NCBI GenBank assembly: GCA_938035125.1
Contig: CALHNS010000035.1
Location: 1-64,000, forward strand
DNA: 64,000 bases
Reading direction: 5' to 3'
Source of the DNA: an uncultured Granulosicoccaceae bacterium
GTDB taxonomy: Bacteria > Pseudomonadota > Gammaproteobacteria > Granulosicoccales > Granulosicoccaceae
Positions 46,743-55,525 of this stretch are shown here, piece by piece. Each line of letters begins with the position of its first letter. The first letter of the stretch is position 1. The notes beneath the pieces were generated by a model. That model did not search any database. It saw only the letters and a program-made list of their open reading frames with translations, and was not told the DNA's origin. The translations under genes and the position numbers were made by a program.

Positions 46743-49700
46743 CCTTTCTGCGCGTCGTTGTTCGGATCGTAGAAATTAGGCGAGCAAATTTCTGCATGCA
46801 CGATGCGACCGTCTAACAATGGAAACGCGATGGTATCCCCATAGCGATCAATACCACCTTTTATCAAAGCCATCGCAATACTTCTATCAAGCGCCATACT
46901 GTAATAGCTTGAGGTTACGTGGCCAAGCATCGGCACCGGAGTATCATCAGGATCAGTATCGAGTTCTACCGCTTGCGCACCTTCAGGTAACACAACCTCT
47001 GGTTTCTTCGTTTTCAAACCAACCAATTGCTTACGGTTATCGCGCACGCAATCTTCACGCGCCATACCACGCTTACCAATGAAGCTAAACGGCTTGTTGT
47101 TATTCACAGCCCATCCGTGATCAAGATCCATCGGTGTTACCGAACCATCGGTATCCTGGCCAACAATGATAAATCCCTTCTCGGCACGCAATACGTGCAT
47201 GGTTTCCGTTCCATAAGGGGTTAAATCAAATTCTTTCCCAGCCTCTAATAAACAATCCCAAACGTGTGCGCCGTAGTGAGCCGGTACGTTTATTTCAAAG
47301 CTTAATTCACCGGTGAAAGAAATTCGGAATACACGAGCTGGAACGCCTGCAACGGTACCCGGCTTCCAGTCCATAAAGCCGAAGGACTCAGCTGACAAGT
47401 CTATGTCTTGACACAACTTTGCCAATAACTTGCGTGAATTAGGGCCTGAAATCGTCATGGTTGACCAATGATCAGTAACGCTGGTAAAGAACACATCCAG
47501 CTCTGGCCAATCGGTTTGATGATAAATCTCTAACCAATTTAAAACGGTTGCCGCGCCACCAGAGGTGGTGGTCATATGAAAATGATGATCACTTAAACAC
47601 GCGGTTACCCCGTCGTCCATCACCATACCGTCTTCACCACACATCAAACCATAGCGGCAACGACCTGGAGCAAGCTTTGCCCAAGCGTTGGTGTAAACAC
47701 GACCCAGAAATTCTCGCGCGTCGGGTCCTTGTATATCGATTTTTCCCAAAGTGGAGGCATCTAATAAGCCCACGCTGGTTCGAGTGGCCCTGCCTTCACG
47801 TCGCACCGCCTCATCCATGGTTTCATTCCCAACAGGGAAATACCAAGGTCGTTTCCACTGCCCTACATCTTCAAATTCAGCCCCATTATCAAGATGAGAT
47901 TGCTGCATGGCGGTAAAACGTTTCGGATCGAATAAGGGCCCAACGTGTGCACCCGATACCGCGCCAAAACTTACCGGTGCATAGTTCGGACGAAACGTGG
48001 TGGTCCCGGTTTCTTCAATGGCTTTACCTAATTGCTGGGCAGCAATAGCAAGCCCGTTGATGTTGCCAGTTTTACCTTGATCGGTTCCAAACCCTAATGC
48101 GGTGTAACGCTTAACGTGCTCAATGTTCTCAAAACCTTCTTGCGTGGCCATATGAATAGCGGCTGCAGTAACATCGTTTTGCATATCAACAAATTGCTTT
48201 GGAGCACGCGAAGGTTTATGAGTATGAGGCGCTAAATAAAGCGCTTGCGTGGCAGCCACTTTAGGATCTGTGGTTGTTGGCACCGCAAAAGAGGCTGAAC
48301 TTGGTGCATCCATTTGGTTTGCAGCAATGAACGCGCTGGCAGCTTTTGCGCCTGCATCAACGCCTCCTGCTAAACACTCGGAGAGCGCATGGCGGCCAGT
48401 AACACTACCGCAGAAGTGCCGCGCCTCGAAAGTTTTTCCCGGTACAAAACCAATCGCCTGTTCATCCCAAACAGGGCGCGTACCCGTATGGCTGGATAAA
48501 TGAACCACGGGGCTATAACCGCCAGAAGTTGCCACCGTATCGCATTCAACCGACCTTGGCTCACCTTCTACTTTGGAGCCATCGGCATTGATTCGTGCGA
48601 TGTACACACCACTTACGCGTTTACTGCCGGTAGCTTCGGTTACCACGCTGCCCGTCAATACGGTTAAGCCTGCATCTACCGCCGCTTGATGTGCATCGCT
48701 GGATACGTTTTGCCGAGAATCAGCAATCGCCGTAACTTTTAAGCCTGCTTCATGCCAAGCCATAGCCGCTTCGTAGCCACTGTCGTTGTTGGTGCCAACC
48801 ACAAGCACCTTGCCAGGGGCTACCGCAAACTGCTTAACGTAAGTCACAATCGCACCCGCAGTTAGGCAACCAGGCACATCGTTATTCGCAAACACGATGG
48901 GGCGCTCATGAGCACCCGTTGCCAATACTAATTCGCTGGCTCTTACTTTATGCATTCGTTGACGTACCGCATCGATTCGATCTTTCGGTGCAAGATGGTC
49001 TTGACGCAATTCAACAGCTGTTAAAAAATTATGATCATGACAACCGTTTACTAGGGTGTTCAACAACACCTTCACATTCGGCATGCGCTTAAGTTCTGCC
49101 ATTGCTGACTCGACCCACTGAGTCGCTGGCACACCATCAATGAGTTGGGCCGTCGCACGGGCGGTGATTTCACCACCGGCTTTGGAATGATTATCGACCA
49201 GCATCACATCTACACCGGTTTTTGCAGCAGCCATTGCTGCGCATAGTCCTGAAGGCCCCGCACCCACCACCATGACATCGGTGTGATGGTTCATATGATC
49301 ATAGGTTTCGGTATCTGGCTCTTTCGGGCTACGGCCAAGACCGGCTGCTTTTCGGATAACCGCTTCATAAGTCATCCAAAACGAGGCAGGGAACATAAAC
49401 GTTTTGTAGTAAAAACCAGGGCCCATCACGCTGCCACCAACTTTACCCACAAGCCCCATGAAATCAGAATTAACGCTAGGCCAACCCTTCACACTGGAGC
49501 AGGCCAAACCTTCAAACAAGGGTTGTTCTGTGGCTCGAACGTTGGGCGTTTGTGTGCCGCCTTTTTTACCCAACTGTAAAATGGCATTCGGCTCATCAAT
49601 GCCTGCTGTCATGATGCCGCGCGGACGCGAATACTTAAAACTTCGTCCCACGATATCAATGCCGTTAGCCAACAAAGCCGATGCAACCGTATCGCCCTCA

Positions 49701-49816
49701 TACCCTTGTAAAGGGGATCCGTTGTAAGTAAAGCGCAGTGGTTTAGCACGATCAATATCGCCACCTGTGCTTAAACGTCGAACCTGTTGGATACGTAACT
49801 CACGATCGGTAATCAT
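46739..49816 (-). CDS. soxA: Sarcosine oxidase alpha subunit
   Basis: 1025 residues, the usual size for the alpha subunit. The N-terminal ferredoxin-like domain (RPLRFTYNGSPLQGYEGDTV) is followed by a NAD-binding Rossmann domain with VMVVGAGPSGLCAAMAAA, about residue 181. The C-terminal half is a glycine-cleavage-T/folate domain (TRTSVGLLDASTLGKI and RVFRISFTGELSFEI). It oxidises the methyl-bearing amine with the beta subunit and delivers the one-carbon unit to tetrahydrofolate. It overlaps soxD at its start and soxG at its end by 4 bases each, so the operon is tightly coupled. Confidence 0.95.
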   Translation of the reverse strand: MITDRELRIQQVRRLSTGGDIDRAKPLRFTYNGSPLQGYEGDTVASALLANGIDIVGRSFKYSRPRGIMTAGIDEPNAILQLGKKGGTQTPNVRATEQPLFEGLACSSVKGWPSVNSDFMGLVGKVGGSVMGPGFYYKTFMFPASFWMTYEAVIRKAAGLGRSPKEPDTETYDHMNHHTDVMVVGAGPSGLCAAMAAAKTGVDVMLVDNHSKAGGEITARATAQLIDGVPATQWVESAMAELKRMPNVKVLLNTLVNGCHDHNFLTAVELRQDHLAPKDRIDAVRQRMHKVRASELVLATGAHERPIVFANNDVPGCLTAGAIVTYVKQFAVAPGKVLVVGTNNDSGYEAAMAWHEAGLKVTAIADSRQNVSSDAHQAAVDAGLTVLTGSVVTEATGSKRVSGVYIARINADGSKVEGEPRSVECDTVATSGGYSPVVHLSSHTGTRPVWDEQAIGFVPGKTFEARHFCGSVTGRHALSECLAGGVDAGAKAASAFIAANQMDAPSSASFAVPTTTDPKVAATQALYLAPHTHKPSRAPKQFVDMQNDVTAAAIHMATQEGFENIEHVKRYTALGFGTDQGKTGNINGLAIAAQQLGKAIEETGTTTFRPNYAPVSFGAVSGAHVGPLFDPKRFTAMQQSHLDNGAEFEDVGQWKRPWYFPVGNETMDEAVRREGRATRTSVGLLDASTLGKIDIQGPDAREFLGRVYTNAWAKLAPGRCRYGLMCGEDGMVMDDGVTACLSDHHFHMTTTSGGAATVLNWLEIYHQTDWPELDVFFTSVTDHWSTMTISGPNSRKLLAKLCQDIDLSAESFGFMDWKPGTVAGVPARVFRISFTGELSFEINVPAHYGAHVWDCLLEAGKEFDLTPYGTETMHVLRAEKGFIIVGQDTDGSVTPMDLDHGWAVNNNKPFSFIGKRGMAREDCVRDNRKQLVGLKTKKPEVVLPEGAQAVELDTDPDDTPVPMLGHVTSSYYSMALDRSIAMALIKGGIDRYGDTIAFPLLDGRIVHAEICSPNFYDPNNDAQKG

Positions 49817-50163
49817 GCGCCTTCTCCACCGCTGGGTTCGTGCGCACGTTTGGCGCCTTTGGCAATGCGCGGCTCGCTAACACCTGCAGGTAACTCCAAC
49901 CACTCACCGGCTTTGTAGGTGCCATAAATTTCATAACTCACCGTATCGCGCAGCACATTAAAAAATTTGCCACACCCAGCACTGTGATGCCACAGCTCAC
50001 GGTGAGCACCGCGCGCACTGATGCGATAGTTTATGTACTCACCCCATTGCTCATCACTCATACCATCTGGGTCGAGCGGGCGTGGTAGATGAGCTTGGCC
50101 TGAGGCGTGGAATTCTTCTTCTTCACGATGTTCATCGCAATAAGGACAGTGAATTAAAAACAT
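49813..50163 (-). CDS. soxD: Sarcosine oxidase delta subunit
   Basis: About 116 residues from the ATG at 50163, one base after the stop of soxB; a longer frame from 50199 overlaps soxB and adds nothing. This small zinc subunit keeps the family ligands: Cys6 and Cys9 in HCPYCDE, and His and Cys in WHHSAGCGKFF. It binds zinc and holds the heterotetramer together. Its C-terminus (GAKRAHEPSGGEGA) is basic and flexible. It sits between soxB and soxA in the usual order. Confidence 0.93.
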   Translation of the reverse strand: MFLIHCPYCDEHREEEEFHASGQAHLPRPLDPDGMSDEQWGEYINYRISARGAHRELWHHSAGCGKFFNVLRDTVSYEIYGTYKAGEWLELPAGVSEPRIAKGAKRAHEPSGGEGA

Positions 50164-50164
50164 A

Positions 50165-51418
50165 TTAGTGAGCCACCCCGGCTGCGCCGTGTTCATCAAT
50201 TAATGCGCCACTGATAAATCGATTCATAGTGAATGCTTTGGCAATATCGTTTGGATATCCGTTAGCCAATAGATCGGCAAACACATGCCCTGATCCTGGC
50301 GTCGCTTTAAACCCTCCAGTACCCCAACCGCAATTAAAAAATAAATTCTCAACCGGTGTGGCTGAGATAATGGGACACGCATCGGGGGTTGTGTCCACTA
50401 TGCCGCCCCACTGACGATTCATAGGCACTCGGCTGAATGCTGGGAACAGCTCTAGTATGGCTTGGGCTGTATGTTCAATAACAGGATAAGAACCGCGCTG
50501 ACCGTAACCCACATAGCCATCAATGCCTGCACCGATAACCAAATCCCCTTTATCCGATTGCGAGATGTATCCGTGCACCGCGTTAGACATAACCACCGTA
50601 TCGAGTACAGGCTTTAAGGGTTCGGATACAAACGCTTGAAGTGGATGCGATTCTAGTGGCATCTGAAACCCAGCCATGGCAGCAACTACGCTGGAATTAC
50701 CCGCCGTTACGCAGCCAATGCGATCGGCCTTTATATCGCCGTGCTGCTTAGTGCTAACCCCAACGGCCGCTCCATCTTCGATAATAAAATCGGTGACTTC
50801 GCATTGCTGGATGATATCCACACCGTATGAATCTGCACCGCGTGCAAAACCCCAAGCAACTGCATCGTGACGAGCAACACCTGCTCTTGGTTGCCACGAT
50901 GCACCCATAACCGGGTAACGTGTGTTCTCGGAGCAGTCCATCATAGGCACAATGTGTTTTACGCCTTTAGCATCCAGCACTTCACCGTCAATCCCATTTA
51001 ATCGATTGGCGTGCACGCGGCGTTCGATATCACGCATGTCTTGTAAGTTATGGCCTAAATTCAACACGCCGCGCTGACTGAACATGACGTTGTAATTTAA
51101 TTCTTGCGACAACCCTTCCCATAACTTCATGGCGTGTTCATATAAAGCAGCGGCTTCGTCCCACAAATAGTTAGAGCGAACAATGGTGGTGTTACGACCT
51201 GTGTTACCGCCGCCAATCCAGCCCTTTTCAAGCACGGCGATGTTGACTTTATCGTGCAGTTTGGCCAAGTAAAACGCGGTGGCTAATCCGTGGCCTCCGC
51301 CACCCACAACGATGATGTCGTAATGGGGTTTCGGTTTCGGATTGCGCCACATGCGCTGCCAGTTTTCCTGGTGCTCAAATGCCTGCTTGAGCAGACCAAA
51401 GCCAGAGTAACGATTCAT
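50165..51418 (-). CDS. soxB: Sarcosine oxidase beta subunit
   Basis: 417 residues. The catalytic flavoprotein subunit begins with the FAD dinucleotide motif DIIVVGGGGHGLATAFYLAK (about residues 34-53). His184, in VARHDAVAWGFARGAD, matches the His that binds FMN covalently in the beta subunit. The C-terminal DAO domain ends with LFFNCGWGTGGFKATPGSG. It holds the catalytic site for sarcosine oxidation and starts the soxBDAG operon. A TATACT at 51447-51452 is a possible -10 box about 28 bases upstream, without a good -35. Confidence 0.95.
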   Translation of the reverse strand: MNRYSGFGLLKQAFEHQENWQRMWRNPKPKPHYDIIVVGGGGHGLATAFYLAKLHDKVNIAVLEKGWIGGGNTGRNTTIVRSNYLWDEAAALYEHAMKLWEGLSQELNYNVMFSQRGVLNLGHNLQDMRDIERRVHANRLNGIDGEVLDAKGVKHIVPMMDCSENTRYPVMGASWQPRAGVARHDAVAWGFARGADSYGVDIIQQCEVTDFIIEDGAAVGVSTKQHGDIKADRIGCVTAGNSSVVAAMAGFQMPLESHPLQAFVSEPLKPVLDTVVMSNAVHGYISQSDKGDLVIGAGIDGYVGYGQRGSYPVIEHTAQAILELFPAFSRVPMNRQWGGIVDTTPDACPIISATPVENLFFNCGWGTGGFKATPGSGHVFADLLANGYPNDIAKAFTMNRFISGALIDEHGAAGVAH

Positions 51419-51735
51419 GGTAATACCGCTAGGTTGTATGAGGCTGAGTATAGCTCTAATAACGCACTATGAGCGATGGCTTATGGCCCTTCAAGAGCAC
51501 CAGAGAATCAGCTTTATAAGCACCAGCAGGTGTCTATTTCACAGTACTGGATGTCGCATGGCGAACACCTCTGAGCAGCCAGCCTTTTTCCATGACGTAA
51601 TCGAAGTTTTTAGACTTCGTTTGCAGGATATTAATCTGCAAAAGCACGCAATCTTGCACAGATGCGGTTTAATAGCGAACCTAGGTTTAACCAAAGCGTG
51701 CCGAGCGGTCCGAAAACTGCACATCCCTTATCCTC
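51419..51735. other. Intergenic region upstream of soxB and the small unknown gene
   Basis: About 317 bases between divergent genes. It should hold the sox operon promoter; a possible TATACT -10 box lies at 51447-51452 on the reverse strand. A rightward frame spanning 51417-52148 and a leftward 61-codon frame look like chance openings, with unnatural composition. No RNA gene was recognised. Confidence 0.4.
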
Positions 51736-52080
51736 ATGAGCGCTTCTCATTCCAACAATCCGCTATTGCGCACCGAGCTCCCCGCCGAAGATGTGGTGGA
51801 GATTCGCGGTGCATTGACCGAATTGGACCCACACAGCCTAGAGCAGCGCCGCGCGTCCTTGAAAAACATGCTGGAAAGCTCTTTAGCCCGCTACGATTCG
51901 GTTATGCGGCGCAGGCTGCCAAGCCTTGCCCCCGGAGTCAAAGTCAGTGTTTTACGAGGCCCTTTAATGCATCAAGTGGCGGTCGTAAAAGAAGCCGATT
52001 ACATTTCAGAACGCGCCTTGGTGGTTCCAGACAAAGGGCAAGCTCAATGGATTCGATTTGGTGCGCTTGGTCCCGCTTAA
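51736..52080 (+). CDS. Small protein with a KOW-like C-terminus, function unknown
   Basis: 114 residues, no signal peptide. The N-terminal half is charged and probably alpha-helical (LDPHSLEQRRASLKNMLESS). The C-terminal half, LAPGVKVSVLRGPLMHQVAV, looks like a short KOW/SH3-type beta-barrel strand pair. It reads like a real protein, unlike the overlapping longer frame in another phase. There is no visible ribosome site. The stop codon lies inside a tandem 13-base duplication. It is monocistronic between soxB and the RND operon. No function can be named. Confidence 0.55.
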   Translation: MSASHSNNPLLRTELPAEDVVEIRGALTELDPHSLEQRRASLKNMLESSLARYDSVMRRRLPSLAPGVKVSVLRGPLMHQVAVVKEADYISERALVVPDKGQAQWIRFGALGPA

Positions 52081-52100
52081 GGGGCCTGCTTAAGGGGCCG
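52075..52100. repeat. Tandem 13-base duplication over a stop codon
   Basis: Two copies of GCTTAAGGGGCC(T/G), one mismatch at the last base. The first copy contains the TAA stop of the small gene at 51736. A related GGCCTGCTT sequence follows directly. Confidence 0.7.
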
Positions 52101-52171
52101 GGCCTGCTTGACCCTCCCAACACTACCTTGGGATGTTATCGCTCTTAACGTTAACTTTCTGCGCAGATGCC

Positions 52172-53257
52172 TTATTGCGTTGGCACTCTAAAGTCTACAT
52201 TTTCCCACGACTCTAACAGGGTCATGATGGAGCCATCAGATTGTGTAACCGAATAGGTGAAGGTTGCAGGGTCACCGGTTTCAAAATTAAAATCAATTCG
52301 AGAACGGTCCGAATGCATTAACGTTGTGGTGCCAGAACTTGGAATGTTGGCATTGTTGAACACAGACACATCAGTAAAACTGTAATCAACATACTCATCG
52401 CTGTCTTGATCATTAAACCGGGTTGAACCGGTTAATGTACGCGCCCCGTTTGTGCTCATTTGCCCTGTGACATTCACCATTGAAAACGCATCGATATCGC
52501 CATTAACAGCCAATTCAACATTATCACTAGTAACGGTGAATTCTTCACCCCTAAATTCAATGTCAACGGTTCCATTAAACACAAAGGTTGAATCGTTAAA
52601 CCAAGCCGTAACTGAGCGTAAGCCCACACGAACATTTTCAGCATTACCGCTATTGTCTGAAGCTAGAACAATATCTCCATTGAGCACATAGCCCAAACTG
52701 CCACACCCACTGAACACCACAGAACCTGCATTGATGGCGGTGCCGTTCATATCAAACGACGATTCCACCGAACCCTCATCGCAGCTCACCTTGTTAGCCA
52801 TGCGATTGGATATCTGCAGCGTGTCATTGGTTGATGCGGTGTTCACTGTGGTTACAGCGGCATACTCATTGGCCACCACATCACTGATTGAGGCGATCAA
52901 TGAAATAAGTAAACTCCCATTGATATCGGTTTGGCTTAATGCATTTAAGGGGTGGAAAAAATCGGTTTGAGCCGCAGCACTGGTTGATGGCGCCCCGGTG
53001 GCGTTTTCTGCACCAGTATCTTCAGGCAAAGCGGCGCCCAGAATGGGGTTGTTACCGGGTAAGGGTAATGCACCGGCCAAAGGGAAATTTTGTTGATTAA
53101 CCGCTGTGATATTACTGCCGTCGGGTCCAATGACAGGAATCGATGTGCTGGTTATGACGCTATTTTCACCCGTTATCGGGCCACTGCCATCACCACAGGC
53201 CGACAGTATCGCCGCGGTTGAGATTGCAATCATTGCCAAACGGGGTTGAAATGCCAT
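52172..53257 (-). CDS. Lipoprotein of unknown function
   Basis: 361 residues with a lipoprotein signal peptide (lipobox LSAC, Cys21). A Ser/Pro/Thr-rich linker of about 75 residues precedes a beta-rich domain of about 260 residues, with two cysteines (SCDEGSVES and FSGCGSLGY) and repeated strands such as GTVDIEFRGEEFTVTSDNVEL. No known family was recognised. It is the last leftward gene after the MMPL exporter, with a 95-base gap, and may belong to that operon. Location is probably the periplasmic or outer face of the envelope. Confidence 0.65.
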   Translation of the reverse strand: MAFQPRLAMIAISTAAILSACGDGSGPITGENSVITSTSIPVIGPDGSNITAVNQQNFPLAGALPLPGNNPILGAALPEDTGAENATGAPSTSAAAQTDFFHPLNALSQTDINGSLLISLIASISDVVANEYAAVTTVNTASTNDTLQISNRMANKVSCDEGSVESSFDMNGTAINAGSVVFSGCGSLGYVLNGDIVLASDNSGNAENVRVGLRSVTAWFNDSTFVFNGTVDIEFRGEEFTVTSDNVELAVNGDIDAFSMVNVTGQMSTNGARTLTGSTRFNDQDSDEYVDYSFTDVSVFNNANIPSSGTTTLMHSDRSRIDFNFETGDPATFTYSVTQSDGSIMTLLESWENVDFRVPTQ

Positions 53258-53352
53258 GACTAGATTCGCTAAAGGTCTATTTTAACGAAACGCATGCAAG
53301 TTTCGGCCCCAACGCCCTCATAGCGCCGCTTTACAGCCTATTTAAGGCTAAA

Positions 53353-55518
53353 TTAGTCTGGTTTTAGGAGCGTGGGAGGCAACAACAGGGCTGTTGCGAC
53401 AAACCCAATTCCAAGCGCTGCTGAAGTGGCAAAGCCCAACACAGCCACACTGGGAATGTCGCTAAATGCCAGCGCGATAAAGCCTGCAATACTTGATAAT
53501 GTGGCTAGGTGCAAAACGGTTAAACAGTCTTCAATAGCGAACAATTTCTTGTTTTTTTCATGTTGCGACGATACGAGTAAGTGAAGTGCATTATCCACAC
53601 TTAAGCCGATAACCAAGGTCATCATGACCACACCCGCATGCCTTAATGGTTCGCCAAGAATAACCAAAACAGCAAAAAAACCAGCCATGCTAAAAACCAC
53701 AGGCAAAGCTGCCAACCCGCTTAATCGATAGGATTTTAATACGGCGCCAACAGCAAAACCTAACACCAATAAAGTTAACAACACACTTCGCCAAGCATCA
53801 CCAAAAAGAGAATCAGAAGCTTCACTTACCAATACCGGCATTCCTGTTACAGGGCCTGCTTGCAATTGAAATTCATCCGCAAATTGTTGTACTTTTTCAT
53901 CTAATTGAACCACCGCATCGTCTGAATTTTGTAACCACTGCGTGACAGACTCCGGTGCAAATAGCACAACTTGATTACCCTCTCGCCACAAGGTACTTAA
54001 CAAAGGGGGTGGTAAGTAGGATAAGCGTTGCTCATAGGCCTCGCCTGGTGTTAAACCCAAAACATCCACCAATGAAAACCAACGCAATGGCCTATCACCC
54101 GCACTGGCCACCGTTTCTTTAGCGGTGGTATTAACTGTATTTGTATTTGTATCTATTGCGGTTGCGGTTGCTTCAGAAATCATTGACTCATTCAGCGCTT
54201 GCTGAAACTGCGCAAGCTGTTCGATAAAATGCTCAGTCGTTAAGCTCGCGTCACTAGGTGACAGCAACAGTTGAAGCGGTAAATACCCTGAAAATTGCTC
54301 TTCAGCTAGCGATAGCGTGGATGCGACTTCATTTGATTTGGGTAAATTCTCAGTGATTGAAAAACCGGTTTTAAGCTGGCTTGCGAAAAATAACAGCACG
54401 CCAAAACTGATGATGCCGCAAACCAGTTTAGCGTGAGTGAAAGAGGTCTCTTTCAGTGTTAATGACCAAGGTTTAACCCCTTTCCAGTGGGCTAGCTGTG
54501 CACTGTTTTCGTTATGAGAGAACCCAACCAACCATAACACCCAAACGCAAAACCCAACCGCAATACCTGCCAACAACGCGATAGCGAATTGTTGAATGAC
54601 CACAGAACTTGCAAACCATAAGGCAATCGCTGCGGCGCCGGTCGTTACGCTGGTTAAACTGCAGGCTACGATCAATGATTTTCGGCCACGCCCGCCTCTT
54701 ATTGCATGCAATGTGTCGGTAAAAACCACGAGAAAAACAACCAACAAAACCGCTTGTGACAGTAGCGTTAACGACACACCCATCCAGCCCATCAACCCCA
54801 CGGTGCCAATCACGGCCATTGTGGGCACACACAATAAAATCATTACAGACTTCAGGTTTCTAACGGCCCATGCAGCCACAACCGCGCCAAACAATAAAGC
54901 AACGAGGGTGACATGCAACAATTCCTGCACAACATCGCGTTTTATCGCTTGCTCAACCATTGGATTGCCTGCCAACGACCAACGGATGCCACTATCTTCA
55001 GGGTAGGCGTTACTTAGAATCGATTCAATCTCTTTGATGGTGTCTTTTACAGCTTCTGTGCTAACCAATGTGATGCTCATTTGCGCAGCAGTTAAGGAAG
55101 GCGATACCATGCGCCCTGGCAAATAATCATCTTGTTGCAACAACGCCTTAACATCTTCAACGATTCCAGAATCGCTGCCGGTATCAGCATCACTTATTAT
55201 GCGGCGCAAAGCATTGGATAATAAAGGTGGGGAAAATAACGACCCAACAAACGACACTTGCGGCAAAGTACCCAACGGTTTTAGCACCGACTGGTAACGT
55301 CGTAAATGTTCTGCATCTAATACATCGGCTTGAGTGAAAACCAATAGCTGCAGCTGCTCTGATGGAAACTGTTCTAAACGACTTACATAAGCTTGATAAC
55401 GATCGGACGTTGAGGCAACCAATTGCGATGGATCGCCATTGATAGATACCCGAAAAAGCCCAATAAACAAAAGAACCAGCACCACAACCAGCGCAACTCG
55501 CGCCCGAAATTCAAGCAC
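53353..55518 (-). CDS. MMPL-type RND superfamily exporter
   Basis: 721 residues, short for the superfamily. It has one N-terminal helix, a periplasmic domain of about 170 residues, five helices (from VVQELLHVTLVALLFGAVVAA), a second periplasmic domain and six more helices. The acidic helix residues used for proton transfer appear in VVFTDTLHAIRG and LVIGLSVDNALHLL. MMPL-type members move lipids or hydrophobic compounds across the inner membrane. GTG is the only reasonable start. It begins 7 bases after the AcrB-type pump gene stops, so both are in one transcript, a less common arrangement. Confidence 0.82.
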   Translation of the reverse strand: MLEFRARVALVVVLVLLFIGLFRVSINGDPSQLVASTSDRYQAYVSRLEQFPSEQLQLLVFTQADVLDAEHLRRYQSVLKPLGTLPQVSFVGSLFSPPLLSNALRRIISDADTGSDSGIVEDVKALLQQDDYLPGRMVSPSLTAAQMSITLVSTEAVKDTIKEIESILSNAYPEDSGIRWSLAGNPMVEQAIKRDVVQELLHVTLVALLFGAVVAAWAVRNLKSVMILLCVPTMAVIGTVGLMGWMGVSLTLLSQAVLLVVFLVVFTDTLHAIRGGRGRKSLIVACSLTSVTTGAAAIALWFASSVVIQQFAIALLAGIAVGFCVWVLWLVGFSHNENSAQLAHWKGVKPWSLTLKETSFTHAKLVCGIISFGVLLFFASQLKTGFSITENLPKSNEVASTLSLAEEQFSGYLPLQLLLSPSDASLTTEHFIEQLAQFQQALNESMISEATATAIDTNTNTVNTTAKETVASAGDRPLRWFSLVDVLGLTPGEAYEQRLSYLPPPLLSTLWREGNQVVLFAPESVTQWLQNSDDAVVQLDEKVQQFADEFQLQAGPVTGMPVLVSEASDSLFGDAWRSVLLTLLVLGFAVGAVLKSYRLSGLAALPVVFSMAGFFAVLVILGEPLRHAGVVMMTLVIGLSVDNALHLLVSSQHEKNKKLFAIEDCLTVLHLATLSSIAGFIALAFSDIPSVAVLGFATSAALGIGFVATALLLPPTLLKPD

Positions 55519-55525
55519 GTTAGGT

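Noticed and set aside
51417-52148. Rightward 243-codon open frame
   Set aside because: Composition is unlike a protein (rich in Arg, Cys, His and Pro clusters), it lacks a ribosome site, and it overlaps the more protein-like 114-residue gene in another phase.
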